The notes beneath the pieces were generated by a model. That model was not told where the DNA came from. It was given only the letters and a program-made list of their open reading frames with translations, and ran no database searches. The position numbers and the translations under genes were made by a program. A stretch of 37,786 bases of DNA from positions 1-37,786 of the forward strand of contig JADFZS010000050.1 of assembly GCA_015232405.1 (NCBI GenBank), given 5' to 3'. Shown one piece after another: positions 23,610 to 33,064 of this stretch (position 1 is its first letter; the number at the start of each line of letters is the position of its first letter). Source of the stretch: Magnetococcales bacterium (GTDB lineage Bacteria > Pseudomonadota > Magnetococcia > Magnetococcales > JADFYX01).

Positions 23610-26207
23610 TTAAACTTCTTCCACTTTTTCTAGATTAAATTTTTCAACTTCAGCACAAGATAATTTAACTGTCTCTTCCAGATCAGATGCTGTTTTTTTG
23701 GCCTCTTTCAAGTTTTCACCACGGGACAAGCGTTCTAACTCATTGGTTAATTTTTCCAATAATACCAGGCCCAGTTGCAAGCTTGTGCCTTTTAATTTGT
23801 GGGCCAGGCTTTCAACACTCTTGCAATCTCCTTGAGCCAATGCTTTTTTTAGTTTTGTAGTACGTTCTTTGATGCTCAACAGCGAAACCTCTATTATGGT
23901 TGCAAATGTCTCATCTCCAACCTCTTCTCGCAGAGTATTTAAACGTGTTAAGTTTATGAGAGTTTCCTGTGGGAAGGTATCATTTGTACAGAGGGTAGCA
24001 GCTTTTTTCTCATCCCCCGCCCAGCGACAGAGAACACGTAGCAGCTCTTTGCTTCCTATTGGTTTACACAGATAATCATCCATACCTGCTGTCAGGCACA
24101 TTCTTTCATCACCATCCAAGGCAAAGGCGGTTAGTGCCACAACACTTGTATGATGGTTATGACCATCTGTTTTTTCCCGATCACGTAACTCTCTAACAGC
24201 TTGTAGACCATCCATCTCTGGCATTTGAATATCCATAAATATCAGGTCATACTGCTTCTGGGCAACCATCTCCAAAACTTCAAGACCATTTTGAGCCAAG
24301 TCGGGAGATAGTCCTAAACGTTTTAATATTTTCAACATGACCAGTTGATTAATTGGGTCGTCCTCTGCCAACAAAATGGTCGTTTTTTCAGAAATCAGTG
24401 GATTGTTATCTCCATTGCTAAAGGTCGAAAGTCCAGTTGCCCGATTTCTTGCTGTCCTAAGCTCAATATCCTGCTCAATTTGTTGATATTCCTGGGAGCT
24501 TTCAATGTCGGCATCAACCAACGGTATGGCAAAGAAAAACTTACTACCCCTACCTTTGGCACTCTCCACCCATATTTTTCCCTCCATGGCCTCAACCAAT
24601 CGTTTTGATATAGCCAGACCCAACCCAGTACCACCATATTTTTGATTGGTGTTACGGTCTGCTTGGACAAAATTTTTGAAAATTGCATTGAGACGGTTTT
24701 CAGGTATACCAACACCAGTATCTTTAACTGAAAAATGTAATGTCGGCCTGTTTTCCAAAAAGGAGTCTGTATTCAAGGAGATCAATATCTGTCCCTCTTC
24801 GGTAAATTTGATGGCATTACCTACAAGGTTTATAAGTATCTGGCGTATTCTGCGATGGTCACCAAAAACTGCTACGGGTACATCTGCTGCAATATGTACC
24901 TCCAACCCCAGCTGCTTTTGCACTGTTGCCGGGTAGTGCATGATACTACGCACGCTCTCGATTAAATCTCTGGTAGAGTATATCTCATTTGCCAGACCAA
25001 CCTCACCAGATTCAATCTTGGCCAGATCAAGAATATCGTTTATCAATGTCAACAGTGCATGGCCTGACTCCTTGATAATACCCATGGCCTCGGATCTATC
25101 TTGAGCAGAGGTAGACTCTTCAACAAAATCAGCCATTCCTATTATGGCGTTCATGGGTGTTCTGATTTCATGGCTCATGGTGGCTAAAAATGCGCTTTTT
25201 GCCCGGTTTGCCGATTCCGCCTCTTCCTTGGCCTTTTTAAGTGATAATTCAACCTCTTTTCGTTCTGTATCATCGCGGAAAGTGAATACCAGCCCAGATA
25301 CACCTTTTTCGTTAAAAGTTGGCGATACCGTATAACTTGCTGGAAACTTTGACCCCTTACGACGATGTAAATAGCCATCCAGAACGGAGCGGCTTTTACC
25401 ATCCTGTAAGGTCTCAAAAACCGGATCATCGTCTTTGGAGATACGGTCGCCATTGGCATGTTGTGGCCTTAGTATTTTGCTAATATCTTTACCCAACAGA
25501 TTTTCTATGGGCCAGCCTAATAGCCCGGAAGCTGATGGATTGGAAAAAATAATTTTTCGTTTATCATCAATACCGAGAATACCCTCGGCTACCGAATCTA
25601 ATATACGGGTGTTACGTTCTGCTAGCTCGACAATTTGATTTTCAGCCTTTTTTCTTGCCGTAATATCGAATACCACCGACAGACAAAGAGGTTGGTTTTT
25701 TATCGGGTCATGGGTCAGACGACTTTCAAAAAGGCAGTGGATGGGATCAGAGCGTTTATACAGAAGAATACATTCGTCCCGAGCACTCTGTGAAGTAAAA
25801 ACTCTTTTAAAATGTATATCCAGCATTTGTCTTTGTTCCTTGGGAACATATGGAACAAAGGGTTTGTCTATAAGCTGGCTTTTATTTATACCCAACAGTT
25901 CACCTGCTGCTTGGTTGGTTTCAATTATTTTGTGCCAGCTGTCAACGACAAAATAGGCCACAGGAGAGTCCATGAAGAGTAATGAAAATTTACTCAGCAG
26001 GGTCTCGATTCTCTCCCTCGTAAGTATCAACTCATCATTTTGACTCCGTAACTCCTCCTGATGAATATTAAGATCATCTAATGTGCTTTGCAGTTGGACT
26101 TCAACATCTGAAAAATGAGAATCCCTTTTTTTAAAGACAGCGATCTCATTTTTTAGACGTTTGACTTCTAACTCAATTTCTTTGCGAGTTTTGGTAGTTT
26201 TGACCAT
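23610..26207 (-). CDS. Hybrid sensor histidine kinase: PAS-PAS-HisKA-HATPase-REC-HPt
   Basis: A soluble hybrid kinase of about 865 residues. An N-terminal coiled coil with NIHQEELRSQNDEL leads to PAS1 (about 75-185) and PAS2 (about 195-315, RILDSVAEGILGIDDK). The HisKA box MSHEIRTPMNA carries the phospho-accepting His (about 346). The ATPase domain has INLVGNAIKF, DTGVGIP and GGTGLGLAIS. A receiver domain begins ILLAEDDPINQLV, with the phospho-Asp in FMDIQMPEMDG (about 659). The C-terminal HPt has ESLAHKLKGTSLQLG with His about 803. It is a complete internal phosphorelay whose last partner is not in the window. An upstream in-frame ATG would extend it by 20 residues; MVKTTKTRKE is chosen because the paralogue at 33065-35800 begins similarly with MTTKSSKE. 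It is divergent from the CheB-CheR protein. Confidence 0.95.
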   Translation of the reverse strand: MVKTTKTRKEIELEVKRLKNEIAVFKKRDSHFSDVEVQLQSTLDDLNIHQEELRSQNDELILTRERIETLLSKFSLLFMDSPVAYFVVDSWHKIIETNQAAGELLGINKSQLIDKPFVPYVPKEQRQMLDIHFKRVFTSQSARDECILLYKRSDPIHCLFESRLTHDPIKNQPLCLSVVFDITARKKAENQIVELAERNTRILDSVAEGILGIDDKRKIIFSNPSASGLLGWPIENLLGKDISKILRPQHANGDRISKDDDPVFETLQDGKSRSVLDGYLHRRKGSKFPASYTVSPTFNEKGVSGLVFTFRDDTERKEVELSLKKAKEEAESANRAKSAFLATMSHEIRTPMNAIIGMADFVEESTSAQDRSEAMGIIKESGHALLTLINDILDLAKIESGEVGLANEIYSTRDLIESVRSIMHYPATVQKQLGLEVHIAADVPVAVFGDHRRIRQILINLVGNAIKFTEEGQILISLNTDSFLENRPTLHFSVKDTGVGIPENRLNAIFKNFVQADRNTNQKYGGTGLGLAISKRLVEAMEGKIWVESAKGRGSKFFFAIPLVDADIESSQEYQQIEQDIELRTARNRATGLSTFSNGDNNPLISEKTTILLAEDDPINQLVMLKILKRLGLSPDLAQNGLEVLEMVAQKQYDLIFMDIQMPEMDGLQAVRELRDREKTDGHNHHTSVVALTAFALDGDERMCLTAGMDDYLCKPIGSKELLRVLCRWAGDEKKAATLCTNDTFPQETLINLTRLNTLREEVGDETFATIIEVSLLSIKERTTKLKKALAQGDCKSVESLAHKLKGTSLQLGLVLLEKLTNELERLSRGENLKEAKKTASDLEETVKLSCAEVEKFNLEKVEEV

Positions 26208-26403
26208 AATTTTGATATACTCTTGGCAATCACATATTAGATTTCTAAGCAAATGCAGTTTTTGCATTTTAAGTCTACAATTTCAGGATAACGTTAGCTA
26301 GAATAACTTAAATAAACAAGCATTATTTACAGAAATTAGTAGAGATTATAGAGATTATAGAGTTTTTGTAGAGATATTTTAGCTAAACCTCATGGAGACC
26401 ATC

Positions 26404-29400
26404 ATGACCACTCGTAAAAAAAGTGCACCTCGTAGATCCTCTACCAAGTCACAGCCGCAAAATTTAGAGGGTTCCAAGAAAACCGAGGGTAATGGGAGAG
26501 CCTCAGCCAAGAGAAAGGGTGGAGACAAAAAAAAGAAGATGTTTATGGTGGGTATTGGAGCTTCAGCTGGAGGTTTGGAGGCGTTACGGCCTCTTGTTGC
26601 TAATCTAACGACCACTGCCAACATGGGATATGTTGTGGTTCAACATATGGCTCCTCAATACAGAAGCATGATGGTAGAGCTTCTGGCAAGAGAGACAAAA
26701 CTGCCGGTTATTGAGATAAAAGATAAAACCCCTATAAAAGCAGGTGTTGTCCATATTACCCCACCCAACCATGACGCAGATATCAAAGATGGTGTGCTTT
26801 TTCTCAAACCCCCCACCAATCCTGTAGGTCCCAAACCCTCGATTGATAATTTTTTCTCGGCACTTGCTGAAGATCAGGGAGAAAAGGCCATTGGTGTCAT
26901 TCTTTCAGGAACAGGATCTGATGGTGCTCTAGGTATGAGGGCGATTAAGGCCCATGGTGGTTTTACACTGGTACAAGATCCCGAACTAGCAAAATATAAC
27001 GGTATGCCGTTGGCAGCTATTGAGACCAATTTAATCGACCTTATCCTGCCAGCTGATAAAATTGGTCTCAATCTGCCGGATATTGTGCAAACCCCAGGTA
27101 AAATACTGGAGCTAATAGATGATGAAAAGTCCGGGCTTTCAGGGTTGGATGAAATTTTTGCCTTGGTTCGCAAACGGACAGATATCGATTTTTCAAAATA
27201 TAAACAGACCACACTCTGCCGCCGTATAGAACGCCGTATAACAGCATCAGGCATGCAAGATCTGCCAAGTTATGTTCTTCACATGCGTGATAATCCCCAT
27301 GAAGCTGAAAGTCTTGCCAAGGATGTCTTGATATCAGTCACCAATTTTTTTAGAGATCGAGAAGCATTCCAATCTCTTGAAGAGGCGATGCATGAGATTC
27401 TTCGTAACAAAGAGCCTGGAGATGAGCTGCGCTTTTGGGTTCCCGGCTGTGCAACAGGAGAAGAGCCTTACACCATAGCCATACTGTTATCAGAAAAGCT
27501 TGGTATCAAGATGGGTAACTACAAAATCCAGATTTTTGCCACGGATATTGATATGGAGGCTTTGGAGTCGGCCCGTAAGGGGATCTATCTGGAATCGGCC
27601 TTAAAGGAGGCTCCGCCACAGTATGTTGACCGCTATTTTACAAAAAAAGGGGATAAATTCCATGTCTCAAAAGATCTCCGTGAGATGGTGGTCTTTGCCC
27701 GTCAGGATCTAGCTAAAGATCCCCCTTTTGTTCGTGTTGACTTGATCACCTGCCGTAATGTTTTGATCTATTTCAACCAAGATCTCCAAGATAAGGTTTT
27801 CTCCTCTTTTCACTTTGCCTTGGCCTCAACCGGGTACATGTTTTTAGGAAAATCAGAAGCATTGGGACAGAGTGCGGATCTCTTCTCTACTGCCAACGCC
27901 AAACACCGTATCTATCAAAAGAAAATTGGTGTAGGCGACCGTTTTGGTAGAGTACCAGTGGGAGATCGTACTCGCCCAACATGGCCTGGCTCTTCACATA
28001 AACCTGCAGAGCAGAAAAAGATTAGTGTGGAAGAGGCCATGCGCTCCACAATCATGCGCATTTATGCACCAAAAAGCTTGATGGTTGGTGATGATGGATC
28101 TGTCTTTCAAATAAATGGGGATGTAACAGGCTACATGGTGCTTGGCTCAGGCAAGGGAGATCTCAACGTTACACGAATGTTGATACCAGAGCTGCGGGGT
28201 GAGTTTTGGGCGCTGTTTGCTCAGGTGAAAAAAACCGGAGATTCTGCCGTTGGATCGGTGAAACCTGTGGCATTTAAAGATATACGTAAAGGTGTTCGCA
28301 TGGGTATTCATCCAACGACACGTGTTGCCCAGGCCAGTAGTCTTTACCTCATTGGTTTTGAGGAGTTTGAAATAACCGATAAGGACAATTCTGAGCAAAG
28401 TGGTCAGGCTGCCGATGGTGAAAGTACAAGAGTACCGGAACTAGAACAGGAGTTGGTTGCCACCAAAGAGCATCTGCAAACTGTTATTGAAGAGTTGGAA
28501 ACCTCCAATGAGGAGCTACAAGCTTTAAATGAAGAGCTGCAAGCCTCTAATGAGGAGATGCAATCAACCAATGAAGAGTTGGAAACTGCAAATGAAGAGT
28601 TGCAATCTACCAACGAAGAGTTGACCACAGTAAATGAGGAGTTGCAGACAAGAACATCTGAACTGATAGTGGCAAATTCAGATCTGGAAAACATGCAGAA
28701 AAATGTAGGATATTCCCTCATCATTGTGGATAAAAAACTGCGGGTTAATCGCTTCTCTTCTGTTGCTGTTAAATATTTTGGTCTTGCTCAGGAGGATATT
28801 GGTGAGTCAATCATGGCAGCACCTTCCCATCTGGATGTTAAGGAGTTAAAGAAAAAACTCTATCATGTGATCAGTAGCGGTAAGGAGCACCAGGAGGAGA
28901 TCATTAATAAGGATCTATCCTTGTGGTTCCGCATTGTTCCCTACCATGCCATGGACAATAAAATTGAAGGGGCGGTCATTGTTATTATCGATCAATCTGA
29001 AATTCAAAGTGTTCGTAAAGAGCTGGCTCATAGTGAAAGAACCCAACGTTTGATTGCAGACTCCATGCCCATGGGGGTAGCACTAATTAGCTCTGACCAA
29101 AGGTTGGTCAATGTCAACCATAAGCTTAATGAGTGGTTTGGGCAGAGAAAAAACATTCTGGGAAAACGCCTATTTACCGCTTTTGGTAAAAAGATTTACG
29201 ATAAACTAAAAGTAGCTATCACTAAAGTCGCAGATGGGGAGTCAAGCAGCATAGAGATAGCCCATAATGTCTCAACAAAAGAGAATAAAATATTCCAGCT
29301 ACTCATCCTCCCTCAGCTCAATGAAAACAGAGAACCTGAAGGTGGCTCTATTCTGGTATTTGAAGATATCACAGAGCTAACCATGACCAGGAAAGATCTA

Positions 29401-29754
29401 CAGGATTCACGGGAGCGCTACCGTACTTTAGCGGAGTCTGGCATACAGGGGGTGTTGATCCATCAAAATGGTCAACCAATGTACTCCAACCACACTTTCG
29501 CTCGCTATTTCGGTTATTCAGAACCTGAAGAGATCGTCAGTTTAAGCAATATTGAGCAACTGCTTACACCCAAGGAGCGTCGACGGGGATTGACCAAATC
29601 AAAACTATTTGGCTCTGGTCATGCTCCTGCTATCAATGATTCTGAAGGTTTGGCAAAAGATGGTAAGACCATTCAACTTCGTGCTTCATCAAGAATAGTC
29701 AACTGGGAGGGGCAGTTGGCAATTCAGACCACTGTCGTAGATATAACAAAGTGA
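26404..29754 (+). CDS. CheB-CheR-PAS fusion protein with basic N-terminal tail
   Basis: A protein of about 1,116 residues. After a strongly basic tail of about 45 residues comes a CheB methylesterase domain with its catalytic triad: Ser in GIGASAGG (about 54), His in VVQHMAP (about 81) and Asp in GTGSDGALG (about 173). A CheR methyltransferase domain follows (about 250-510; SKYKQTTLCRRIERR, FFRD, PGCATGEEPY for SAM, DLITCRNVLIYF). A heptad-rich coiled coil and about three PAS domains end the protein, without a kinase. Such fusions are known in proteobacterial signalling and may adjust methylation of a receptor or another target in response to a PAS signal. No chemoreceptor or CheA lies nearby. 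The start is ATG 26404: GGAG within an upstream in-frame ATG (26392) lies 6 nt before it. Confidence 0.95.
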   Translation: MTTRKKSAPRRSSTKSQPQNLEGSKKTEGNGRASAKRKGGDKKKKMFMVGIGASAGGLEALRPLVANLTTTANMGYVVVQHMAPQYRSMMVELLARETKLPVIEIKDKTPIKAGVVHITPPNHDADIKDGVLFLKPPTNPVGPKPSIDNFFSALAEDQGEKAIGVILSGTGSDGALGMRAIKAHGGFTLVQDPELAKYNGMPLAAIETNLIDLILPADKIGLNLPDIVQTPGKILELIDDEKSGLSGLDEIFALVRKRTDIDFSKYKQTTLCRRIERRITASGMQDLPSYVLHMRDNPHEAESLAKDVLISVTNFFRDREAFQSLEEAMHEILRNKEPGDELRFWVPGCATGEEPYTIAILLSEKLGIKMGNYKIQIFATDIDMEALESARKGIYLESALKEAPPQYVDRYFTKKGDKFHVSKDLREMVVFARQDLAKDPPFVRVDLITCRNVLIYFNQDLQDKVFSSFHFALASTGYMFLGKSEALGQSADLFSTANAKHRIYQKKIGVGDRFGRVPVGDRTRPTWPGSSHKPAEQKKISVEEAMRSTIMRIYAPKSLMVGDDGSVFQINGDVTGYMVLGSGKGDLNVTRMLIPELRGEFWALFAQVKKTGDSAVGSVKPVAFKDIRKGVRMGIHPTTRVAQASSLYLIGFEEFEITDKDNSEQSGQAADGESTRVPELEQELVATKEHLQTVIEELETSNEELQALNEELQASNEEMQSTNEELETANEELQSTNEELTTVNEELQTRTSELIVANSDLENMQKNVGYSLIIVDKKLRVNRFSSVAVKYFGLAQEDIGESIMAAPSHLDVKELKKKLYHVISSGKEHQEEIINKDLSLWFRIVPYHAMDNKIEGAVIVIIDQSEIQSVRKELAHSERTQRLIADSMPMGVALISSDQRLVNVNHKLNEWFGQRKNILGKRLFTAFGKKIYDKLKVAITKVADGESSSIEIAHNVSTKENKIFQLLILPQLNENREPEGGSILVFEDITELTMTRKDLQDSRERYRTLAESGIQGVLIHQNGQPMYSNHTFARYFGYSEPEEIVSLSNIEQLLTPKERRRGLTKSKLFGSGHAPAINDSEGLAKDGKTIQLRASSRIVNWEGQLAIQTTVVDITK
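28480..28665 (+). repeat. Tandem heptad-coding repeat (coiled coil)
   Basis: Inside the CheB-CheR gene, about eight degenerate 21-nt units encode repeats of the type (T/A)NEELQ(S/A/T). Examples are SNEELQALNEELQASNEEMQ and the following TANEELQSTNEELTTVNEELQ. They form a long coiled coil linking the CheR and PAS parts. Nucleotide identity between units is high enough to allow slippage, but the frame is intact. Confidence 0.8.
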
Positions 29755-29804
29755 TAGGGTAGGTACGCTATAAATATTGATTGAGTATTTGAGAAGGAAA
29801 AATA

Positions 29805-30212
29805 TTATTTCGGCATAAGACCTAGTTGATCCAAAATACCAATAAGCTGATTAAAATCTATCGGCTTTTTAAGATAGCTGTTGGCTCCAAGGTCGTACCC
29901 TCTAACCACATCTACCTCTTCATCTGAATTGGTAAGGATGATAACAGGTACATCCTTGGTTGTAGGTTCCTCACGGATTTTTTTCAGTACTTGAAGACCA
30001 TTGATTTTAGGTAGTTTTAAATCTAGTAAAATCAACCTTGGGGTTGTGATTTTGTTTTGTTCGTCACCAAAGAGAATGTCCAATGCTACCTGTCCATCTT
30101 GGGCAACTTTGATGCGCTCTTGATCAACACCACTTTTGGCAAAGGCATGAAGGGCGATACGTACTGCGCCTGGATCATCTTCTACCATTAAAATTGTATC
30201 ATTCTTGGTCAT
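29805..30212 (-). CDS. Single-domain response regulator (Rcp1-like REC)
   Basis: A 135-residue stand-alone receiver without output domain. The acidic pair in LMVEDDPGAV, the phospho-Asp D64 in LLDLKLPKINGLQ, the Thr in IILTNSDEE and the Lys in SYLKKPIDF are all present. The extra residues in the middle (FGDEQNKITTPRL) are typical of Rcp1-type regulators that serve phytochrome-like kinases of the HDLRAPL type. The gene directly upstream on the same strand is exactly such a kinase, making this pair the one clear two-component couple in the window. A 164-bp hairpin element lies between the two. GAGG precedes the ATG at 30210-30212. With no DNA-binding domain, it probably acts by protein-protein contact or phosphotransfer. 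Confidence 0.94.
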   Translation of the reverse strand: MTKNDTILMVEDDPGAVRIALHAFAKSGVDQERIKVAQDGQVALDILFGDEQNKITTPRLILLDLKLPKINGLQVLKKIREEPTTKDVPVIILTNSDEEVDVVRGYDLGANSYLKKPIDFNQLIGILDQLGLMPK

Positions 30213-30279
30213 TTATAGTATACCTCAAGCTAGCCAATGATAGATAACAACACTCTATCACAGCTCTAATAATTCTTAA

Positions 30280-30443
30280 ACCTAGAAACAGCAGTTGTCA
30301 GCACGCACCTGACGCAACCTATTGATTCATCTGGCATAACAGATCAAAGTCTCATCACCAATAAGGTGACTTCGATTTGCTCTGTTACACCAGCTAAACC
30401 AATATGTTACGCCATGTACGCACCGCCAACCGCTGTTTCTAGG
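30280..30443 (-). repeat. 164-bp imperfect palindrome (MITE-like hairpin element)
   Basis: Two 79-nt arms (30281-30359 and 30365-30443) pair without any gap around a 5-nt loop, AATAA. By my count 57 of 79 positions are Watson-Crick pairs. Of the 22 mismatches, 12 become G-U pairs when the minus strand is transcribed, but only one does on the plus strand. The outer ends CCTAGAAACAGC are perfect. TTAA flanks both sides (30276-30279 and 30444-30447, with one extra A on the left). This suggests an inserted MITE-like element that now folds in the kinase-regulator mRNA. The CCTAGA tip recalls IS1380-type ends, but that is weak. No second copy is seen in the window. Confidence 0.75.
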
Positions 30444-30458
30444 TTAAACCAAAGATGG

Positions 30459-33062
30459 TTATAAAATGTTTAATGTAAAATAGAAGGTTGTCCCTTTGTC
30501 AATTGTTGATTCAACTCTAACCTCTCCCCCATGTCTATGGACAATACGCTGGACGGTAGTCAAGCCAATTCCAGACCCTTCATAGGTTCCCGGTTCGTGT
30601 AGTCTTTCAAATGGTTCAAAAAGACGATCAGCATATTTCATATCAAAACCCACCCCATTATCTTTTATATAAAACTCTCTATTTTTACCACTGACATTTA
30701 CGCCGAAAGCAAGAGTTGGGTTTGTTGCTTTTTCACTGTATTTCAAACCATTTGATATCAGGTTTTCCGCAACTACAGTCAGCAGGTCTGGATCTCCCCT
30801 AACTGTGAGGCCGGGTGTTATATTTACTGCTGTTTTTTCAAAATTAGAATTGACTTTTTTAGCCGATACCACCGCTTTTTCAAATATTGCAGATAGATCT
30901 ATCTCTTGCAAATTCAAGGTTACTCTAGTGGAACGAGCAAGTTGTAGATAGTCCTCAATGCGCTTTTTCATCTGTAGCGTGCTTCTGTTCAACCACTGTA
31001 GATGTTCAGCACCATTTTCACCCAACTTGGTTTGATACTCATCAAGAAGAATTTTGGCAAACCCCATGGCATTATTAAGAGGTGCTCTTAGATCATGGGC
31101 AACCGAATAGGAGAACGCCTCTAGCTCCTTATTTGCTGCTTCCAACTGAAAAGTTCTCTGTTTCACCCGATTTTCCAGGTTGGCATTAAGATCTCGCAAT
31201 TTCTCCTCAGTCTCTTTTAGTTCAGTAATATCCTGTACTGTTCCTAACATACGCAGTGGTTCACCCTGACCGTTTCTTATTATTTCACCCTGTTCTCTCA
31301 CTATTTTAATGCTACCATCGGCTAGAACTACTCTATGCTGAACATCATAGGGAATGTCATGATTTTTCAAGCTTCGTTCTATGGCCTTTGTTACCAAATC
31401 TCGATCTTCAGGATGTATGGATTCCAAGAACAGTTCGTATGTTGCTCTAATTTTTGTCAATCCAAGTCCAAAAATACGGTAGATCTCATCTGACCAGTAT
31501 AAGGTGTTATTGACAATGTCCCAGTCCCAGTTTCCCAGGTGAGCTATCTCTTGGGCTTTGGCAAGTCTTGAACGGCTCTCTTGTATTGCGTCCTCAGCTT
31601 TCTTGCGCTCTGTAATGTCGCGGAAGAGACCTTGGATGACCTTTTTATCACCTAAATCGGTAACTCCAGCCCTTATTTCAACAGGTATGTGTCTACCATC
31701 ACGATGAAGAATTACAACATTTGTAAGAACTCCTGATCCCGAGCGTACATGCTCCTCAAAAAGCTTTTTATAAAGATCTGCTTTTTCAGGGGGGTGGAGC
31801 TGTGTCTGATGCATGCCAATTATCTCTTTCATGCTCCACCCCAATATGGTGGAAGCAGCTTTGTTGGCATCAATGATTATCCCTGTTTGGGAGTCGGCAA
31901 CAAAAATTGCGTCATTAGCATACTCCATTAACAATCTATATTTGCGCTCCGATTTTATCAGGGCATCTTCAGCTTTTTTTCTTTCGGTTATATCCTTGGA
32001 CATCAGGACATAGCCAACTCGATTGCCATTTTCATCAATAATTCCAGAAGCCCTGGACTCTACAATAACCTTGCTGTCTTTATCAGCTCTCTCTATTTGG
32101 TATACATGTCCACCATTATTGTTGATATTAGCCAACCCCTTTTCAAACCTATCATTTTCTACATTCTCCAGTTCATGTATTTCTTGTACCGAACGTCCTA
32201 TAACCTGATCCGGGCTATATCCAAACAGCTTTTGGGCTGTGGGGTTGAAATAACGGACGAGGAACTTTTCATCAGTTGCGACGATGGAGGTATCTAGAGC
32301 CGAGCTTAGAATATTATCCAGATAAATTGCCTTTTCTCTGGTTATCTCCTGAGCCTTTAAAAGTTGTTCCTGGCTAACCCGTAAAGCTTCAGTCTCCATT
32401 ATTTTTTCAACCATGGGTTCAGAGACACGAAAAAACACCACTGTTCCCAGGCCAATAATAAACATGGATATAATAAATAGGATCTGACCAGCCTCAATGA
32501 AAGGTTGCCTTATTTCAGACAGATCGATTTTTGCCACTATGCCAAGATCAAGCACATCAACTGGTTCGTGTGCAGCAAGTACCACAGTACCTCTATAGTC
32601 AAGCCCTACAACAGTGCCAGATTGACCAAAAAGTGCTCTTCGCATTGGTTCTGCAAGGTCTACATTGTTGAGTTCTTTGTGAAAGGGGACCGGGTTGGGT
32701 CTATCCAAGGTGTCGTGGCGGTGGCTAAGAACAAATACTATCTGCTCATTGTCCCGCTTTGCCAAAGCAAATTCTCCAGTTTGACCAAAGCCAGGAAAGT
32801 TGTCATGGGCCTCTCGTATTTGATCCAGAGCCGCATTAAAGGGGCCACCGGGATAATATTTATTGTGTTCTGTGTTAAAACGGGCTACCGACTCCATTAA
32901 TCTCGCCCGGCTTTTGGCAGTCTCGGTCAAGCGAGATTTGGCTTGGTCAAACGCAGTTTCATATAGGACATAAAGGGAGATACCACCAATGGTCATTGCT
33001 ACAACCGCCATGATTATCACCAGGGGGATAATACGTCGCCATTCGGTGGATGGTAATTGCAT
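30459..33062 (-). CDS. Membrane sensor histidine kinase with periplasmic domain and three PAS domains
   Basis: An 867-residue kinase. TM1 (about 11-33) and TM2 (about 192-212) flank a periplasmic domain of about 155 residues with a Cache-like look (GEFALAKRDNEQIVFVLSHR, VVLAAHEPVDVLDLGIVAKIDLSEI). Three PAS domains follow (about 245-365, 372-490 and 500-620, each ending DITERKKAE or DITELKETE). The HisKA box AHDLRAPLNN has His656; the ATPase has ENLISNGLKYS, DNGVGFD and GSGIGLTTVQRI. Kinases of this type usually phosphorylate single-domain regulators, and one follows at 29805-30212. The start lies 2 bp after the GGDEF-EAL stop, with AGG 7 nt before ATG, so the two genes are co-translated. It may connect a periplasmic ligand to c-di-GMP control. 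Confidence 0.95.
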   Translation of the reverse strand: MQLPSTEWRRIIPLVIIMAVVAMTIGGISLYVLYETAFDQAKSRLTETAKSRARLMESVARFNTEHNKYYPGGPFNAALDQIREAHDNFPGFGQTGEFALAKRDNEQIVFVLSHRHDTLDRPNPVPFHKELNNVDLAEPMRRALFGQSGTVVGLDYRGTVVLAAHEPVDVLDLGIVAKIDLSEIRQPFIEAGQILFIISMFIIGLGTVVFFRVSEPMVEKIMETEALRVSQEQLLKAQEITREKAIYLDNILSSALDTSIVATDEKFLVRYFNPTAQKLFGYSPDQVIGRSVQEIHELENVENDRFEKGLANINNNGGHVYQIERADKDSKVIVESRASGIIDENGNRVGYVLMSKDITERKKAEDALIKSERKYRLLMEYANDAIFVADSQTGIIIDANKAASTILGWSMKEIIGMHQTQLHPPEKADLYKKLFEEHVRSGSGVLTNVVILHRDGRHIPVEIRAGVTDLGDKKVIQGLFRDITERKKAEDAIQESRSRLAKAQEIAHLGNWDWDIVNNTLYWSDEIYRIFGLGLTKIRATYELFLESIHPEDRDLVTKAIERSLKNHDIPYDVQHRVVLADGSIKIVREQGEIIRNGQGEPLRMLGTVQDITELKETEEKLRDLNANLENRVKQRTFQLEAANKELEAFSYSVAHDLRAPLNNAMGFAKILLDEYQTKLGENGAEHLQWLNRSTLQMKKRIEDYLQLARSTRVTLNLQEIDLSAIFEKAVVSAKKVNSNFEKTAVNITPGLTVRGDPDLLTVVAENLISNGLKYSEKATNPTLAFGVNVSGKNREFYIKDNGVGFDMKYADRLFEPFERLHEPGTYEGSGIGLTTVQRIVHRHGGEVRVESTIDKGTTFYFTLNIL

Positions 33063-33064
33063 GG

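Noticed and set aside
26341..26362. Tandem AGAGATTAT repeats before the CheB-CheR gene
   Set aside because: Only two and a half copies of a simple AT-rich unit; no regulatory meaning can be supported.
30276..30447. The hairpin as an integron attC site
   Set aside because: The arms lack the RYYYAAC and GTTRRRY core sites, pairing has no extrahelical bases, and no integrase or cassette lies nearby.
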